Positions 1-7,683 of a stretch of 9,802 bases of DNA are shown in pieces; position 1 is the first letter of the stretch; the number at the start of each line of letters is the position of its first letter. The DNA is taken from the NCBI GenBank assembly GCA_023430705.1, contig JAEYZJ010000373.1:1-9802 (forward strand), given 5' to 3'. This DNA is from Pseudomonadota bacterium. GTDB taxonomy: Bacteria > Pseudomonadota > Alphaproteobacteria > Rhizobiales > Devosiaceae. The translations under genes and the position numbers were made by a program. The notes below the pieces were generated by a model. That model did no database searches, was not told the DNA's origin, and was given only the letters and a program-made list of their open reading frames with translations.

Positions 1-115
1 TGGCAAGATCGCGGATGCGCAAGCCGATATCGAGCGCCGCCTCCTCGTTGAACGTCCTGAAGACGAGTCGCTGTTCCTGCTCCGTCACCTTGGCGATATC
101 GTCCACTACGCTCAC
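1..115 (-). CDS. UPF0303 / heme-degrading-domain-like protein, N-terminal part only
   Basis: This is the first 38 codons of a gene that runs off the left edge. The peptide begins VSVVDDIAKVTEQEQRLVF and continues with an FNEEAALDIG-like stretch and LRIRDLA. That pattern (short acidic start, a QE-x-x-L-VF strand, then F-[ND]-E-x-x-A-x-x-[IL]-G and a helix) is what I know from the N-terminus of the UPF0303 family, often annotated as heme-degrading-domain proteins of the GlcG/HbpS-like fold. The start is GTG at 115, chosen because a strong GGGAGGA Shine-Dalgarno lies about five bases upstream. The gene is divergent from the M32 peptidase, with 236 bp between the two starts. Only the N-terminus is visible, so function is a family-level guess; another small cytosolic protein cannot be excluded. 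Confidence 0.6.
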   Translation of the reverse strand, partial: MSVVDDIAKVTEQEQRLVFRTFNEEAALDIGLRIRDLA

Positions 116-148
116 TGCTTCCTCCCACAAACCGCGGACACTCCTAGC

Positions 149-164
149 ACGCGGATACGCGGAT
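149..164. repeat. Tandem 8-bp direct repeat in divergent intergenic region
   Basis: ACGCGGAT occurs twice with no gap (149-156 and 157-164), 34 bp upstream of the GTG start at 115. It lies where the promoter of the leftward gene would be. It could be a two-site protein-binding element or chance in GC-rich DNA. The rest of the 116-351 gap shows no clear promoter, RNA gene or terminator to me. Confidence 0.35.
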
Positions 165-351
165 CGGAGGCATAGACCTCGGTATTAGGTTCCGCACGGT
201 GACAGCACGAGCGGCCGCGAGACGGATCGGCGTGTATGGCATCGTGTGCAGGCGCCTAATGCCCGCGGTGCAATTGCGACAGTGCCTCGGGGTGGCAAGG
301 CCAACCAATAGCAGCTACCAAACGTCGGCGTGTCGCATCTGGAGCTTTCCC

Positions 352-1860
352 ATGTCCGCCAATTCCGCATTCACCAAACTCGATGCCCTGAGCCGCCGGC
401 TCGAAGCGATCGAACATGCGCAGTCGATGCTCGGCGTCGATGAGGCCGTGATGATGCCGGCTGGCGGCGGTGAGAAGCGTGCGGAGACCATGGGCGTCCT
501 CGCCGGCATGTACCATGAGATGGCCACCGCACCGGAGGTGGCGGACTGGCTGGCGGACGCCGAGAGGGAGCCGCTCGACGAGATGCAGCAGCTTGCCATC
601 CGAGAGTTCCGCCGCGTCCACACCAACATGACCTGTCTCAGCGCCGATTTCGTGCGCAAGCAGGTCAATGCCCGAATCCGCTGCGAGCAGCTCTGGCGCG
701 AACTCCGCCCGACCGGTGACTGGAAGACGTTCCTCCCCGCCTTCGAGGGGGTGGTGCAGACGGCCCGCGAGGAAGCGGTGATGCGGGCCGATGTCCTGGG
801 CCTTTCGCCCTATGATGCGCTTATGGAGCAGTTCGATCCGGGCAACCGCGTCGCCGATGTCGGCCCGGTCCTTGCCGACCTAAAGCTGTTCCTCAAGGAC
901 TTCATCCCCAGGGCCATGGCCAGGCAGGAGGAGAAGCTTGCGGCCCGCCCTCTCAAGCCGCTCAACCCGCCCTACCCGATCGAGCGGCAGAAGGCGCTGG
1001 GCCTTGTAATGATGGAGGCCGTCGGCTTCGACTTCGAGCATGGCCGGCTGGACGTCTCGCACCATCCGTTCTGCGGCGGCGTACCGACCGACATCCGCAT
1101 GACCACCCGCTATACGGAGGGCGAGTTCATCACGTCACTGATGGGCATCCTGCACGAAACCGGGCACGGCCTCTACGAGCAGAACCTGCCGCACGAGTGG
1201 ACCCACTGGCCGGTCGGCCGGTCACGTGGAATGGCCATGCACGAGAGCCAGAGCCTGTTTGTCGAAAAGCAGATCGCCCGCTCGCCGGAGTTCTGGGAAT
1301 GGGCCATGCCGCATGTGCATGAGAAGCTTGGCGCCGAGGCCATGGCGGGCTGGGAACTCGAGGACGTACTCGCCCATGTCCACCACATCGAGCGCGGGCT
1401 GATCCGGGTGGACGCCGACGAGGCCACCTATCCGCTGCACGTGATCCTGCGCTTCGAACTCGAACAGCAGCTGATCGACGGTTCGCTCGCGCCCCGGGAC
1501 CTCCCCGAGGCGTGGGATGCCAAGATGCGCGAGTATCTCGGGCTCTCCACCATCGACAACATGAAGGACGGGCCGATGCAGGACGTGCACTGGCCGTCCG
1601 GCGCCTTCGGCTACTTCCCCAGCTACACGCTCGGCGCCATCATCGCGGCACAGCTTTGGTCGGCAATCGAACGCGCCCAACCCAACGTCCGCGAGGACAT
1701 GCGGCATGGCCGCTTCGTCGGGCTACACGAGTGGCGGCGCGAGAACATCTGGCAGCAGGCCAGCAAGTACTCGATTCCCGAGCTGATCCAGCGGGCCACC
1801 GGCGAGAAGCTCAATGCCCGGCACTTCCAGGAACACCTCACGGAGCGCTACCTGAGCTGA
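352..1860 (+). CDS. M32-family metallocarboxypeptidase (carboxypeptidase Taq type)
   Basis: This is a 502-residue cytosolic zinc carboxypeptidase that should remove C-terminal residues from peptides with broad specificity. The zinc motif HETGH is at residues 268-272, with E269 the expected general base. HESQS follows, with E298 thirty residues after H268, which is the M32 spacing for the third zinc ligand. Other family signatures are HPFCGG near 238-243 followed by a DIRMTTRY block, DADE at 354-357 before TYPLH, and WPSGAFGYFPSYTLG from 414. Length matches the usual ~500 residues, and no signal peptide is seen. I start it at ATG 352, where GGAG lies seven bases upstream. The open frame reaches back to 199, but those 51 codons look unlike the family and are probably 5' leader. 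The MFS gene begins 18 bp after the stop, suggesting cotranscription. Confidence 0.96.
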   Translation: MSANSAFTKLDALSRRLEAIEHAQSMLGVDEAVMMPAGGGEKRAETMGVLAGMYHEMATAPEVADWLADAEREPLDEMQQLAIREFRRVHTNMTCLSADFVRKQVNARIRCEQLWRELRPTGDWKTFLPAFEGVVQTAREEAVMRADVLGLSPYDALMEQFDPGNRVADVGPVLADLKLFLKDFIPRAMARQEEKLAARPLKPLNPPYPIERQKALGLVMMEAVGFDFEHGRLDVSHHPFCGGVPTDIRMTTRYTEGEFITSLMGILHETGHGLYEQNLPHEWTHWPVGRSRGMAMHESQSLFVEKQIARSPEFWEWAMPHVHEKLGAEAMAGWELEDVLAHVHHIERGLIRVDADEATYPLHVILRFELEQQLIDGSLAPRDLPEAWDAKMREYLGLSTIDNMKDGPMQDVHWPSGAFGYFPSYTLGAIIAAQLWSAIERAQPNVREDMRHGRFVGLHEWRRENIWQQASKYSIPELIQRATGEKLNARHFQEHLTERYLS

Positions 1861-1878
1861 TCCGCGAGGAACGTCAGC

Positions 1879-3507
1879 ATGGCCAGGAACCGTCCGTCGA
1901 TATTGCAGCCACTGCAACTGGCGACATTCCGCAATATGTGGGTCGCCAACCTCGCGTCCAGTTTCGGCGGCCTGATCCAGGGGGTCGGGGCGGCATGGAT
2001 GATGACCGCCCTGACCAACTCGGTCGACCTGGTCGCGCTGGTTCAGGCCTCGACCTCGCTACCGATCATGCTGTTCTCGCTGCTCGGGGGCGCCATCGCT
2101 GACAACTTCCCCCGCCGCCGCGTGATGCTGTTCGCTCAGCTCTTCATGTTCGCGGTATCGGTGCTGCTGACAATCTCGGCGTGGATGGGGCTGATTACCC
2201 CGTGGCTGCTCCTTACCTTCACTTTCCTCATCGGCTGCGGCGCGGCGATCAACAATCCCTCGTGGCAGGCCTCGGTGGGAGACCTCGTGCCGCGCTCGAG
2301 CGTGGGGTCGGCGGTGGCGCTCAACTCCATCGGCTTCAACCTTTCCCGCAGCCTCGGGCCGGCGATCGGAGGCATCATCGTTGCCGCCGCGGGGGCAGCC
2401 GCCGCCTTCACCGTCAACATGTTCAGCTATCTAGCCCTGGTCGCGGTGCTCGTCGGCTGGAAGCCGCAGGTGGCGCCCCGGGCCTTGCCGCGCGAGGCAG
2501 TCGGGGCAGCGATGCTCGCCGGTATCCGCTACGTCGCGCTATCGCCGAACCTGGGGAAAGTGCTGTTGCGCAGCTTCCTCTTCGGCTTCTCGGCCATCTC
2601 GGTCATGGCCCTCCTGCCCGTGGTAGCCAGCCAGATCCAGGGCGCAGGCCCGCTGCTGTACGGCTTCCTCCTGGGCACGTTCGGGATCGGCGCCGTGGGT
2701 GGCGCCCTGCTGACGGGGCGCTTCAACGAGCGATTCCAGAGCGAGACCATCGTGCGCCTTGCCTTTCTCGGGTTTGCTGCCTGCGCCGCCATCACTGGCA
2801 TCAGCACCTCACCCTGGCTCACGGCCCCCGCCCTCATGCTGGGCGGCGCGTGCTGGGTGCTGGCGCTGACACTGTTCAACGTCACGGTCCAGCTATCGAC
2901 GCCCCGCTGGGTCGTAGGACGAGCCCTGTCGCTCTATCAGACCGCGACCTTCGCCGGCATGGCAGCCGGTAGCTGGATCTGGGGCGTCGCGGGAGAGCAG
3001 TATGGCGTGAGCGCGGCGCTCCTCGGCTCCGCCGTCGCGCTGGTGGCGGGCGCCGGCATCGGCCTCTTCTTCGCCATTCCGCAGCGCGTGCTGCTCGACC
3101 TCGACCCGGCCGACCGCTGGCGGGAGCCCGAAATCAACGTGCCGATCGAGCCTCGGTCGGGCCCGATAGTGGTCAGCATCGAGTACCGTATCCGTCCCCA
3201 GGACGTGCGCGAGTTCCTCTCGGTCATGGCCGACCGCCGGCGGGTTCGCATCCGGGATGGCGCACGGGAATGGGCGCTGCGCCGCGACCTCACGGAAACC
3301 GATCTCTGGATCGAGAGCTACAAGAGCCCGACCTGGACCGAGTATGCACGCCACAACCAGCGCCTCACCCATGCGGACGAGGTCATCGGAGACAAGTTGC
3401 GCGCGCTGCACCAGGGATCGGACCGCCCGGTCGTCCATCGCCTCATCGAGCGCCCACCAAACTGGTTTGCCGCCATCGCCGCAAACCGCACGATCGACCC
3501 GCCGTAA
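1879..3507 (+). CDS. MFS exporter, EntS-like (MFS_3), with C-terminal ABM-like domain
   Basis: This 542-residue inner-membrane transporter should export a small molecule using the proton gradient; the substrate is not evident. Residues 1 to about 400 are very hydrophobic and contain the MFS motif-A loop, GGAIADNFPRRR at about 70-81, after the second helix, plus an NSIGFNLSRSLGPAIGG stretch typical of the enterobactin-exporter-like MFS_3 family. From about 429 to 535 the chain becomes soluble. It resembles an antibiotic-biosynthesis-monooxygenase-type ferredoxin-like domain: IVVSIEYRI, then REF, a WALRRDL strand and WTEYARHNQRLTHAD. This fusion is known in bacterial MFS_3 proteins, where the tail is usually not shown to be an enzyme. 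The start is ATG 1879 with GAGGA eight bases upstream. It lies 18 bp behind the peptidase. No clear terminator follows. Confidence 0.92.
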   Translation: MARNRPSILQPLQLATFRNMWVANLASSFGGLIQGVGAAWMMTALTNSVDLVALVQASTSLPIMLFSLLGGAIADNFPRRRVMLFAQLFMFAVSVLLTISAWMGLITPWLLLTFTFLIGCGAAINNPSWQASVGDLVPRSSVGSAVALNSIGFNLSRSLGPAIGGIIVAAAGAAAAFTVNMFSYLALVAVLVGWKPQVAPRALPREAVGAAMLAGIRYVALSPNLGKVLLRSFLFGFSAISVMALLPVVASQIQGAGPLLYGFLLGTFGIGAVGGALLTGRFNERFQSETIVRLAFLGFAACAAITGISTSPWLTAPALMLGGACWVLALTLFNVTVQLSTPRWVVGRALSLYQTATFAGMAAGSWIWGVAGEQYGVSAALLGSAVALVAGAGIGLFFAIPQRVLLDLDPADRWREPEINVPIEPRSGPIVVSIEYRIRPQDVREFLSVMADRRRVRIRDGAREWALRRDLTETDLWIESYKSPTWTEYARHNQRLTHADEVIGDKLRALHQGSDRPVVHRLIERPPNWFAAIAANRTIDPP

Positions 3508-3511
3508 GTGA

Positions 3512-3533
3512 AGTTACACTGGTTTCGCTAACT
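3512..3533. promoter_or_regulatory. Weak inverted repeat after the MFS gene
   Basis: AGTTA (3512-3516) and TAACT (3529-3533) are arranged as 5-bp arms around 12 bases, just after the MFS stop. The arms could be an operator or remnant; there is no U-tract, so it is not a convincing terminator. Confidence 0.2.
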
Positions 3534-3601
3534 GAACGGCGTCGAGATGATGTTGGCGACGTCCTCGCATGTACCATCAGCAGCCGGTTGAATCCGAACC
3601 G

Positions 3602-3631
3602 TTTACAAGTTCAGCGCCGGGCGCCTATTGT
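3602..3631 (+). promoter_or_regulatory. Candidate sigma-70 promoter of the sugar ABC operon
   Basis: TTTACA at 3602-3607 (5 of 6 to the -35 consensus) and TATTGT at 3626-3631 (4 of 6 to -10) are 18 bases apart. Transcription would begin near 3638. The spacer itself holds a perfect GCGCC-G-GGCGC palindrome (3614-3624), a typical place for a repressor, though the site is short and GC-rich. The position, 62 to 91 bp before the binding-protein gene, fits. Confidence 0.5.
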
Positions 3632-3637
3632 CTGACA

Positions 3638-3667
3638 TCTGGCCGGAGGACCCGTACGGGGGCCAGA
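3638..3667 (+). promoter_or_regulatory. Leader stem-loop upstream of ABC operon
   Basis: TCTGGCC (3638-3644) pairs perfectly with GGCCAGA (3661-3667). The loop contains a second perfect palindrome, CCCGTACGGG (3651-3660). The stem starts about where the candidate promoter would place +1, so the mRNA could carry a 5' hairpin. Alternatives are a DNA operator or a leaky terminator for the upstream unit; there is no U-run. Confidence 0.4.
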
Positions 3668-3692
3668 CGACATCAATCGAGGGGAGGAACCG

Positions 3693-4670
3693 ATGCGGAG
3701 CGCGTCGACCATTACTGTTGCCCTGCTGGGCACGATGTTTCTTTCGACCACCGCCGTCACCGCCGCCGACATCAGGATCGGATTTCTGCCGGGCGTCGTT
3801 GATCCGTTCTACCAGGTCATGCAGCAGGGCGTCGAAGCGGCCGCGAAGGACCTTGGGGTCGAGGTGGTGACCCAGGTGCCGCCGACCTGGGGTGTCGAGG
3901 CGCAAACCCCGATCCTCGATGCGCTCGTCGCCCGCGGCGACCTCGACTACATCATCACTGCACCCACCGATAAGGACCAGATGATCGCGCCGCTGCAGGC
4001 GGCCGTGGACGCCGGCATCAAGATCATCACCGTGGACACCTTCCTGGGCGATGGCGACTATGCCAATGGCCCGGTCAAGTTCCCGATCAGCTACATCGGC
4101 TCGGACAATGTCGAGGGCGGTCGCATCTCGGCCCGTGGCCTCGCCAAGGCCATCGGCGGCAAAGGCGTCGTCTACATCAATTCCACCAACCCCAACGTCT
4201 CCTCGGTCGAAGGCCGTGAGCAGGGCTTCGAGGAAGTGATGAGCAACGAGTTCCCTGACATCAAGGTTCTCGGGCCAGACTACAACCTCGACGACCAGAC
4301 CAAGGCGGCTCAGCAGACTGCCGCCGTGATCGAGCAGAACCCCGATCTCGTCGGCGTGTTCGGCACCAACGTTTTCTCGGCCGGTGGCGCCGGCAACGCG
4401 GTGGTCAATGCCGGGCTGGGCGGCCACGTGCAGGTTGTGGCCTACGACGCCACGGCCGAAGCCATCGAACTGATGGGCAAGGGTGTCGTCTCGCTCGTCC
4501 TCGCGCAAAAACCCTTCGACATGGGTTATCTCGCCGTGCAGTTCGCCGTGGCGGACAATGCAGGCGTCACCAGCCTGCCCAAGCGCGTCGAGACCGGCTT
4601 TGCCATCATCGACAAGGACAACGTGGAAGACCCCAACTACGCGCGGTTCATCTACAGGGTCGGCAACTGA
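3693..4670 (+). CDS. Sugar ABC transporter periplasmic substrate-binding protein (RbsB-like)
   Basis: This 325-residue periplasmic binding protein of the Peripla_BP_4/RbsB type should deliver a sugar or related molecule to the permease downstream. Residues 1 to about 24 are an export signal: MRSAS, then a hydrophobic core, ending V22-T23-A24. The mature part opens with DIRIGFLPGVVDPFY, the first strand and ligand loop of this class. Further marks are DYIITAPTDKDQMIAPLQAA, the IGSDNVEGGRISARGLA segment, and VVAYDATAEAIELMGKG near the C-terminus, where the class usually has a ligand-contact aspartate. The start is ATG 3693, with a very strong GGGGAGGA just upstream. It is first in a binding protein, permease, ATPase order, as in rbs- and frc-type operons. 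The ligand cannot be read from the sequence; ribose, fructose, xylose or a polyol are possible. Confidence 0.93.
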   Translation: MRSASTITVALLGTMFLSTTAVTAADIRIGFLPGVVDPFYQVMQQGVEAAAKDLGVEVVTQVPPTWGVEAQTPILDALVARGDLDYIITAPTDKDQMIAPLQAAVDAGIKIITVDTFLGDGDYANGPVKFPISYIGSDNVEGGRISARGLAKAIGGKGVVYINSTNPNVSSVEGREQGFEEVMSNEFPDIKVLGPDYNLDDQTKAAQQTAAVIEQNPDLVGVFGTNVFSAGGAGNAVVNAGLGGHVQVVAYDATAEAIELMGKGVVSLVLAQKPFDMGYLAVQFAVADNAGVTSLPKRVETGFAIIDKDNVEDPNYARFIYRVGN

Positions 4671-4703
4671 GCCACCTGACGCTCCGGCCGGCGGACGCCC
4701 AGC

Positions 4704-4740
4704 GCCCCCGGCTCCTTCCGCTCAGGCATGAACCGGGGGC
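4704..4740 (+). promoter_or_regulatory. Intercistronic hairpin covering the permease ribosome-binding site
   Basis: GCCCCCGG (4704-4711) is a perfect inverted repeat of CCGGGGGC (4733-4740), with a 21-base loop. The 3' arm holds the only plausible Shine-Dalgarno (GGGGG) for the GTG start at 4744, so the stem would mask it. Such hairpins commonly protect the upstream binding-protein message and lower permease output. A CCGGCCGG palindrome (4684-4691) sits just before it. Confidence 0.6.
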
Positions 4741-4743
4741 CAC

Positions 4744-5870
4744 GTGACTGATACCAAGGCAACGGCGGGGTTCGACGAGTCCCCGCTTTCGGGCAGCAAG
4801 CGCGCCATGCTGCTGATCAGCCGGCTCTGGGCGTGGGTATTTCTCGCGCTGATGATCCTGTTCTTCATCGTCGCAGTCGGCGTGTTTTCGAGCGCGACCT
4901 TCCTGTCGGTTCGCAATAGCCAGAACATCCTCGTCGCCATCGTCCCGGTGCTGCTTCTCGGTTTGGGGCAGACCTTCGTCATCATCGCCGCAGGAATCGA
5001 CCTCAGCGTCGGCTGGGTGATGAGCCTCGCCTCCGTCCTCTCGGCGCACGCCATCCGTGCCTCCTTCAATGCCGGGACCCCTCTCTTTCTGGCCGTCGTG
5101 CTCGGCTTCTGCGCAGGCATCGGCGGCGCGGCAATGGTCGGGCTGGTCAACGGTCTCATCATCGCCAAGCTCAAGGTCCCCGCATTCATCGTCACGCTGG
5201 GCACCTCGTTCATCGTTCGCGGCCTGTCGCTGCTCTTCTCCGAGAACACCACAGTCATCGGCCTACCCGAGGGCATCCGCGACTACGGCAACGAGTCCCT
5301 GTTCTACTGGGTGCGCGGCGCAGGCGGCGGCTTCTACATCCTGGACAAGCCCGAAGTAACCGGCGAACTGCTCCGCTCCATGGACCGCATCCTCGCCTGG
5401 CCGGTGGTGATCACGGCCGTCGTCGTGTTGCTCTGCATGTTTCTGCTCAAGCGCACCCAGTTCGGTCGGCATACCTATGCCATCGGAGGCAACATGCAGG
5501 CCGCGCTTCGCACCGGCATCCCTGTCGACCGGCACATCGTCAAGCTTTACATGCTGAGTGCCTCGACGGCCGGGGTTGCCGGCGTGCTGTCGACCCTGCG
5601 CTTCACCGCCGGTTCGGCAGTAATCGGCGATCCCCTGCTCCTCAGCTCCATCGCGGCCGTCATCATCGGCGGTGTCAGCCTCTTCGGCGGTGCGGGCTCG
5701 ATCGTTGGCACCGTCATCGGGGCCCTTATCATCGCCGTCCTCACGACCGGACTGGTGATGCTCAACGTTCCGGCATTCTGGCAGTTCATCGTGGTCGGCG
5801 TAGTGGTGATCATCGCCGTGCTGATCGACCAGTCACGCGACCTGGTCCTAGGTCGACGCGGGAGGGGCGC

Positions 5871-5874
<4 letters not shown>
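4744..5874 (+). CDS. Sugar ABC transporter permease (RbsC/FrcC-like)
   Basis: This 376-residue inner-membrane permease of the BPD_transp_2 family forms the sugar channel of the importer. Evidence is the family hallmark GIDLSVG at 84-90 after the LLGLGQTFVIIAAG helix, the NGLIIAKLKVPAFIVTLGT segment around 136-153, GRHTYAIGGN at 241-250, and the cytoplasmic coupling region GGVSLFGGAGSIVGTVIGA at about 309-327. Roughly eight to ten hydrophobic segments are visible. It is longer than E. coli RbsC (about 320): there is a cytosolic N-terminal tail of about 25 residues and a polar, glycine-rich insertion at about 178-215. The start is GTG 4744, with GGGGG upstream; ATG 4807 would also fit the frame but lacks a ribosome-binding site. 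The ATPase start overlaps its stop by four bases. Confidence 0.93.
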
Positions 5875-6634
<760 letters not shown>

Positions 6635-6638
<4 letters not shown>

Positions 6639-6647
6639 GGGCCTCAG
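6635..6647. repeat. 13-bp palindrome spanning two convergent stop codons
   Basis: CTGAGG-G-CCTCAG is perfect around base 6641. It contains the TGA of the ATPase (6636-6638) and the reverse-strand TGA of the hydrolase (6644-6646). The loop would be too small for a normal terminator and no T-run follows either way. Confidence 0.4.
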
Positions 6648-7588
6648 TGAGCGCCGAGGGCACGGTGCATGGCAGCGGCAAACGCCTCGGCCTCGACCTC
6701 GAATCCCATGTGGTCGCCGGGGAACCGAACCGGCTCCGTCCCGAGGCCGTCGACCAGCGCCATGCTCATCGACTCGATCGGTTGACCAGCCGACTTCTCG
6801 CCGATGGCGACGATGATGGCCGGTTCGCCCTGCTTCAGCGTGGCGACATCCGGCCGGTAGCTCCCGAGCGGCATCATGCCGTGGGCCAGCCAGTATTCGA
6901 AATTGCCGCTGACCCGCTCGAATGTCTCGGCCTCCTCCGGGCTTGGCTCAAACTCGGGCGGCGGCTCCGCGGACACGTCGCCCTCGAGGCCGTTCACGCC
7001 GAAGAACGCCCCCATCGCGGCGTCGACGCCCTGCGTCAGGTAGGTGTCGTGGATCAACCTGTCGGCCGCGAGGGCTTCGCTCGGGTCGTCCATCAGCATG
7101 TAGGATGGCGGCTCGTGCGCCAGAATGGCCCTCACCACCTGCGGATGGTGGGCTGCGAGGTTGAGCGCAACATGCGCCCCACCGCTGGTGCCAAACACGT
7201 AGGCCGGTGCGCCCACCGCCTGGATCAGCGCCGCCGCGTCGTCAGCCTGGACGTCGACATCCAGCGCTGCCGCCTCACCGTCGAACGGGCTGCGCGAGTT
7301 ACCACGCGGATCGTAGGTCAGCACGGTGTAGTGACTGGCGAGCTGCTCTGCGATGCCGGCGAAGACGCCTGCGTCCTGCGGCCCGCCGGGGATGACCAAC
7401 AGTGTCGCCCCCCTGCCCCGCACCTCGTAGTAGAGTGTCGCGCCGGGCACTTTCAACGTCGCGTTCGTCACCTGGCTCATTGAAATCTCTCCCATGGTCG
7501 TGGTGATGCCGGCCGCATGGCCGGCGGTGGTTGTGGTGATGCAGAGGGCCACGCCGAGCATGGCGGTGATCATCGGTATGCGGTTCAT
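6644..7588 (-). CDS. Alpha/beta-fold hydrolase with possible signal peptide
   Basis: This 314-residue serine hydrolase has an unknown substrate. The fold is shown by LLVIPGGP at about 63-70 (oxyanion region), TYDPRGNSRS at 91-100, the nucleophile elbow GTSGG at 133-137 with S135 as nucleophile, and GDHMGF with H293 as catalytic histidine. The acid is not certain; E264 in AIGEKSAGQP is one candidate. The longest start, ATG 7588 (GGAG eight bases upstream), gives an N-terminus MNRIPMITAMLGVALC running to GHAA that looks like an export signal. An internal ATG at 7480 (residue 37, MSQVTNATLK) has an even better GGGAGAG six bases upstream and gives the usual cytosolic form. It is divergent from the TetR gene and shares twin operators with it, so it is probably that regulator's target. 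Confidence 0.9.
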   Translation of the reverse strand: MNRIPMITAMLGVALCITTTTAGHAAGITTTMGEISMSQVTNATLKVPGATLYYEVRGRGATLLVIPGGPQDAGVFAGIAEQLASHYTVLTYDPRGNSRSPFDGEAAALDVDVQADDAAALIQAVGAPAYVFGTSGGAHVALNLAAHHPQVVRAILAHEPPSYMLMDDPSEALAADRLIHDTYLTQGVDAAMGAFFGVNGLEGDVSAEPPPEFEPSPEEAETFERVSGNFEYWLAHGMMPLGSYRPDVATLKQGEPAIIVAIGEKSAGQPIESMSMALVDGLGTEPVRFPGDHMGFEVEAEAFAAAMHRALGAH

Positions 7589-7601
7589 GCGATCAACTCC
7601 A

Positions 7602-7620
7602 GAACTAGACCGTCCAGTTC
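7602..7620. promoter_or_regulatory. TetR-type operator O1
   Basis: The element reads GAACTAGAC-C-GTCCAGTTC, a 19-bp palindrome about base 7611 with a single mismatched pair. It lies directly upstream of the hydrolase ribosome-binding site. The core matches O2 at 14 of 15 positions if the centre is ignored. Confidence 0.75.
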
Positions 7621-7635
7621 CCTCTCTTGCAGGAA

Positions 7636-7650
7636 ACTAGACTGTCTAGT
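7636..7650. promoter_or_regulatory. TetR-type operator O2
   Basis: ACTAGAC-T-GTCTAGT is a perfect 15-bp palindrome about base 7643. Its centre is 32 bp from that of O1, close to three helical turns. It overlaps the proposed -10 element of the hydrolase promoter. Confidence 0.8.
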
Positions 7651-7663
7651 ACCGTCGAGTCAA
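7636..7663 (-). promoter_or_regulatory. Candidate promoter for the hydrolase gene
   Basis: On the minus strand TTGACT (7663-7658, 5 of 6 to -35) is followed after 16 bases by TCTAGT (7641-7636, 4 of 6 to -10). The -10 lies inside operator O2, and O1 lies just downstream of the expected start, so a bound TetR dimer at either site would block transcription. Confidence 0.4.
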
Positions 7664-7683
7664 CAAGGTCGGGATCAGAGTTG

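Noticed and set aside
199..351. N-terminal extension of the M32 peptidase from GTG 199
   Set aside because: The 51 extra residues are not a signal peptide and do not look like the family. ATG 352 has a good GGAG and gives the expected length.
116..351. Riboswitch or small RNA in the first intergenic region
   Set aside because: I could find no stable multi-stem structure, terminator or known riboswitch core, only a short tandem repeat.
3603..4508. 301-codon minus-strand open frame over the binding-protein gene
   Set aside because: Its composition is a His/Asp/Gly-rich reverse shadow of a clear periplasmic binding protein, which has a signal peptide and a strong ribosome-binding site.
6647..7483. 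Long plus-strand open frame of 278 codons opposite the hydrolase
   Set aside because: It has no recognisable domain and mirrors the high-GC hydrolase gene; the minus-strand product has a complete catalytic fold.
7627..7683. TTG start for the TetR gene at 7627
   Set aside because: It would place coding sequence across a perfect operator palindrome and adds an untypical N-terminus.
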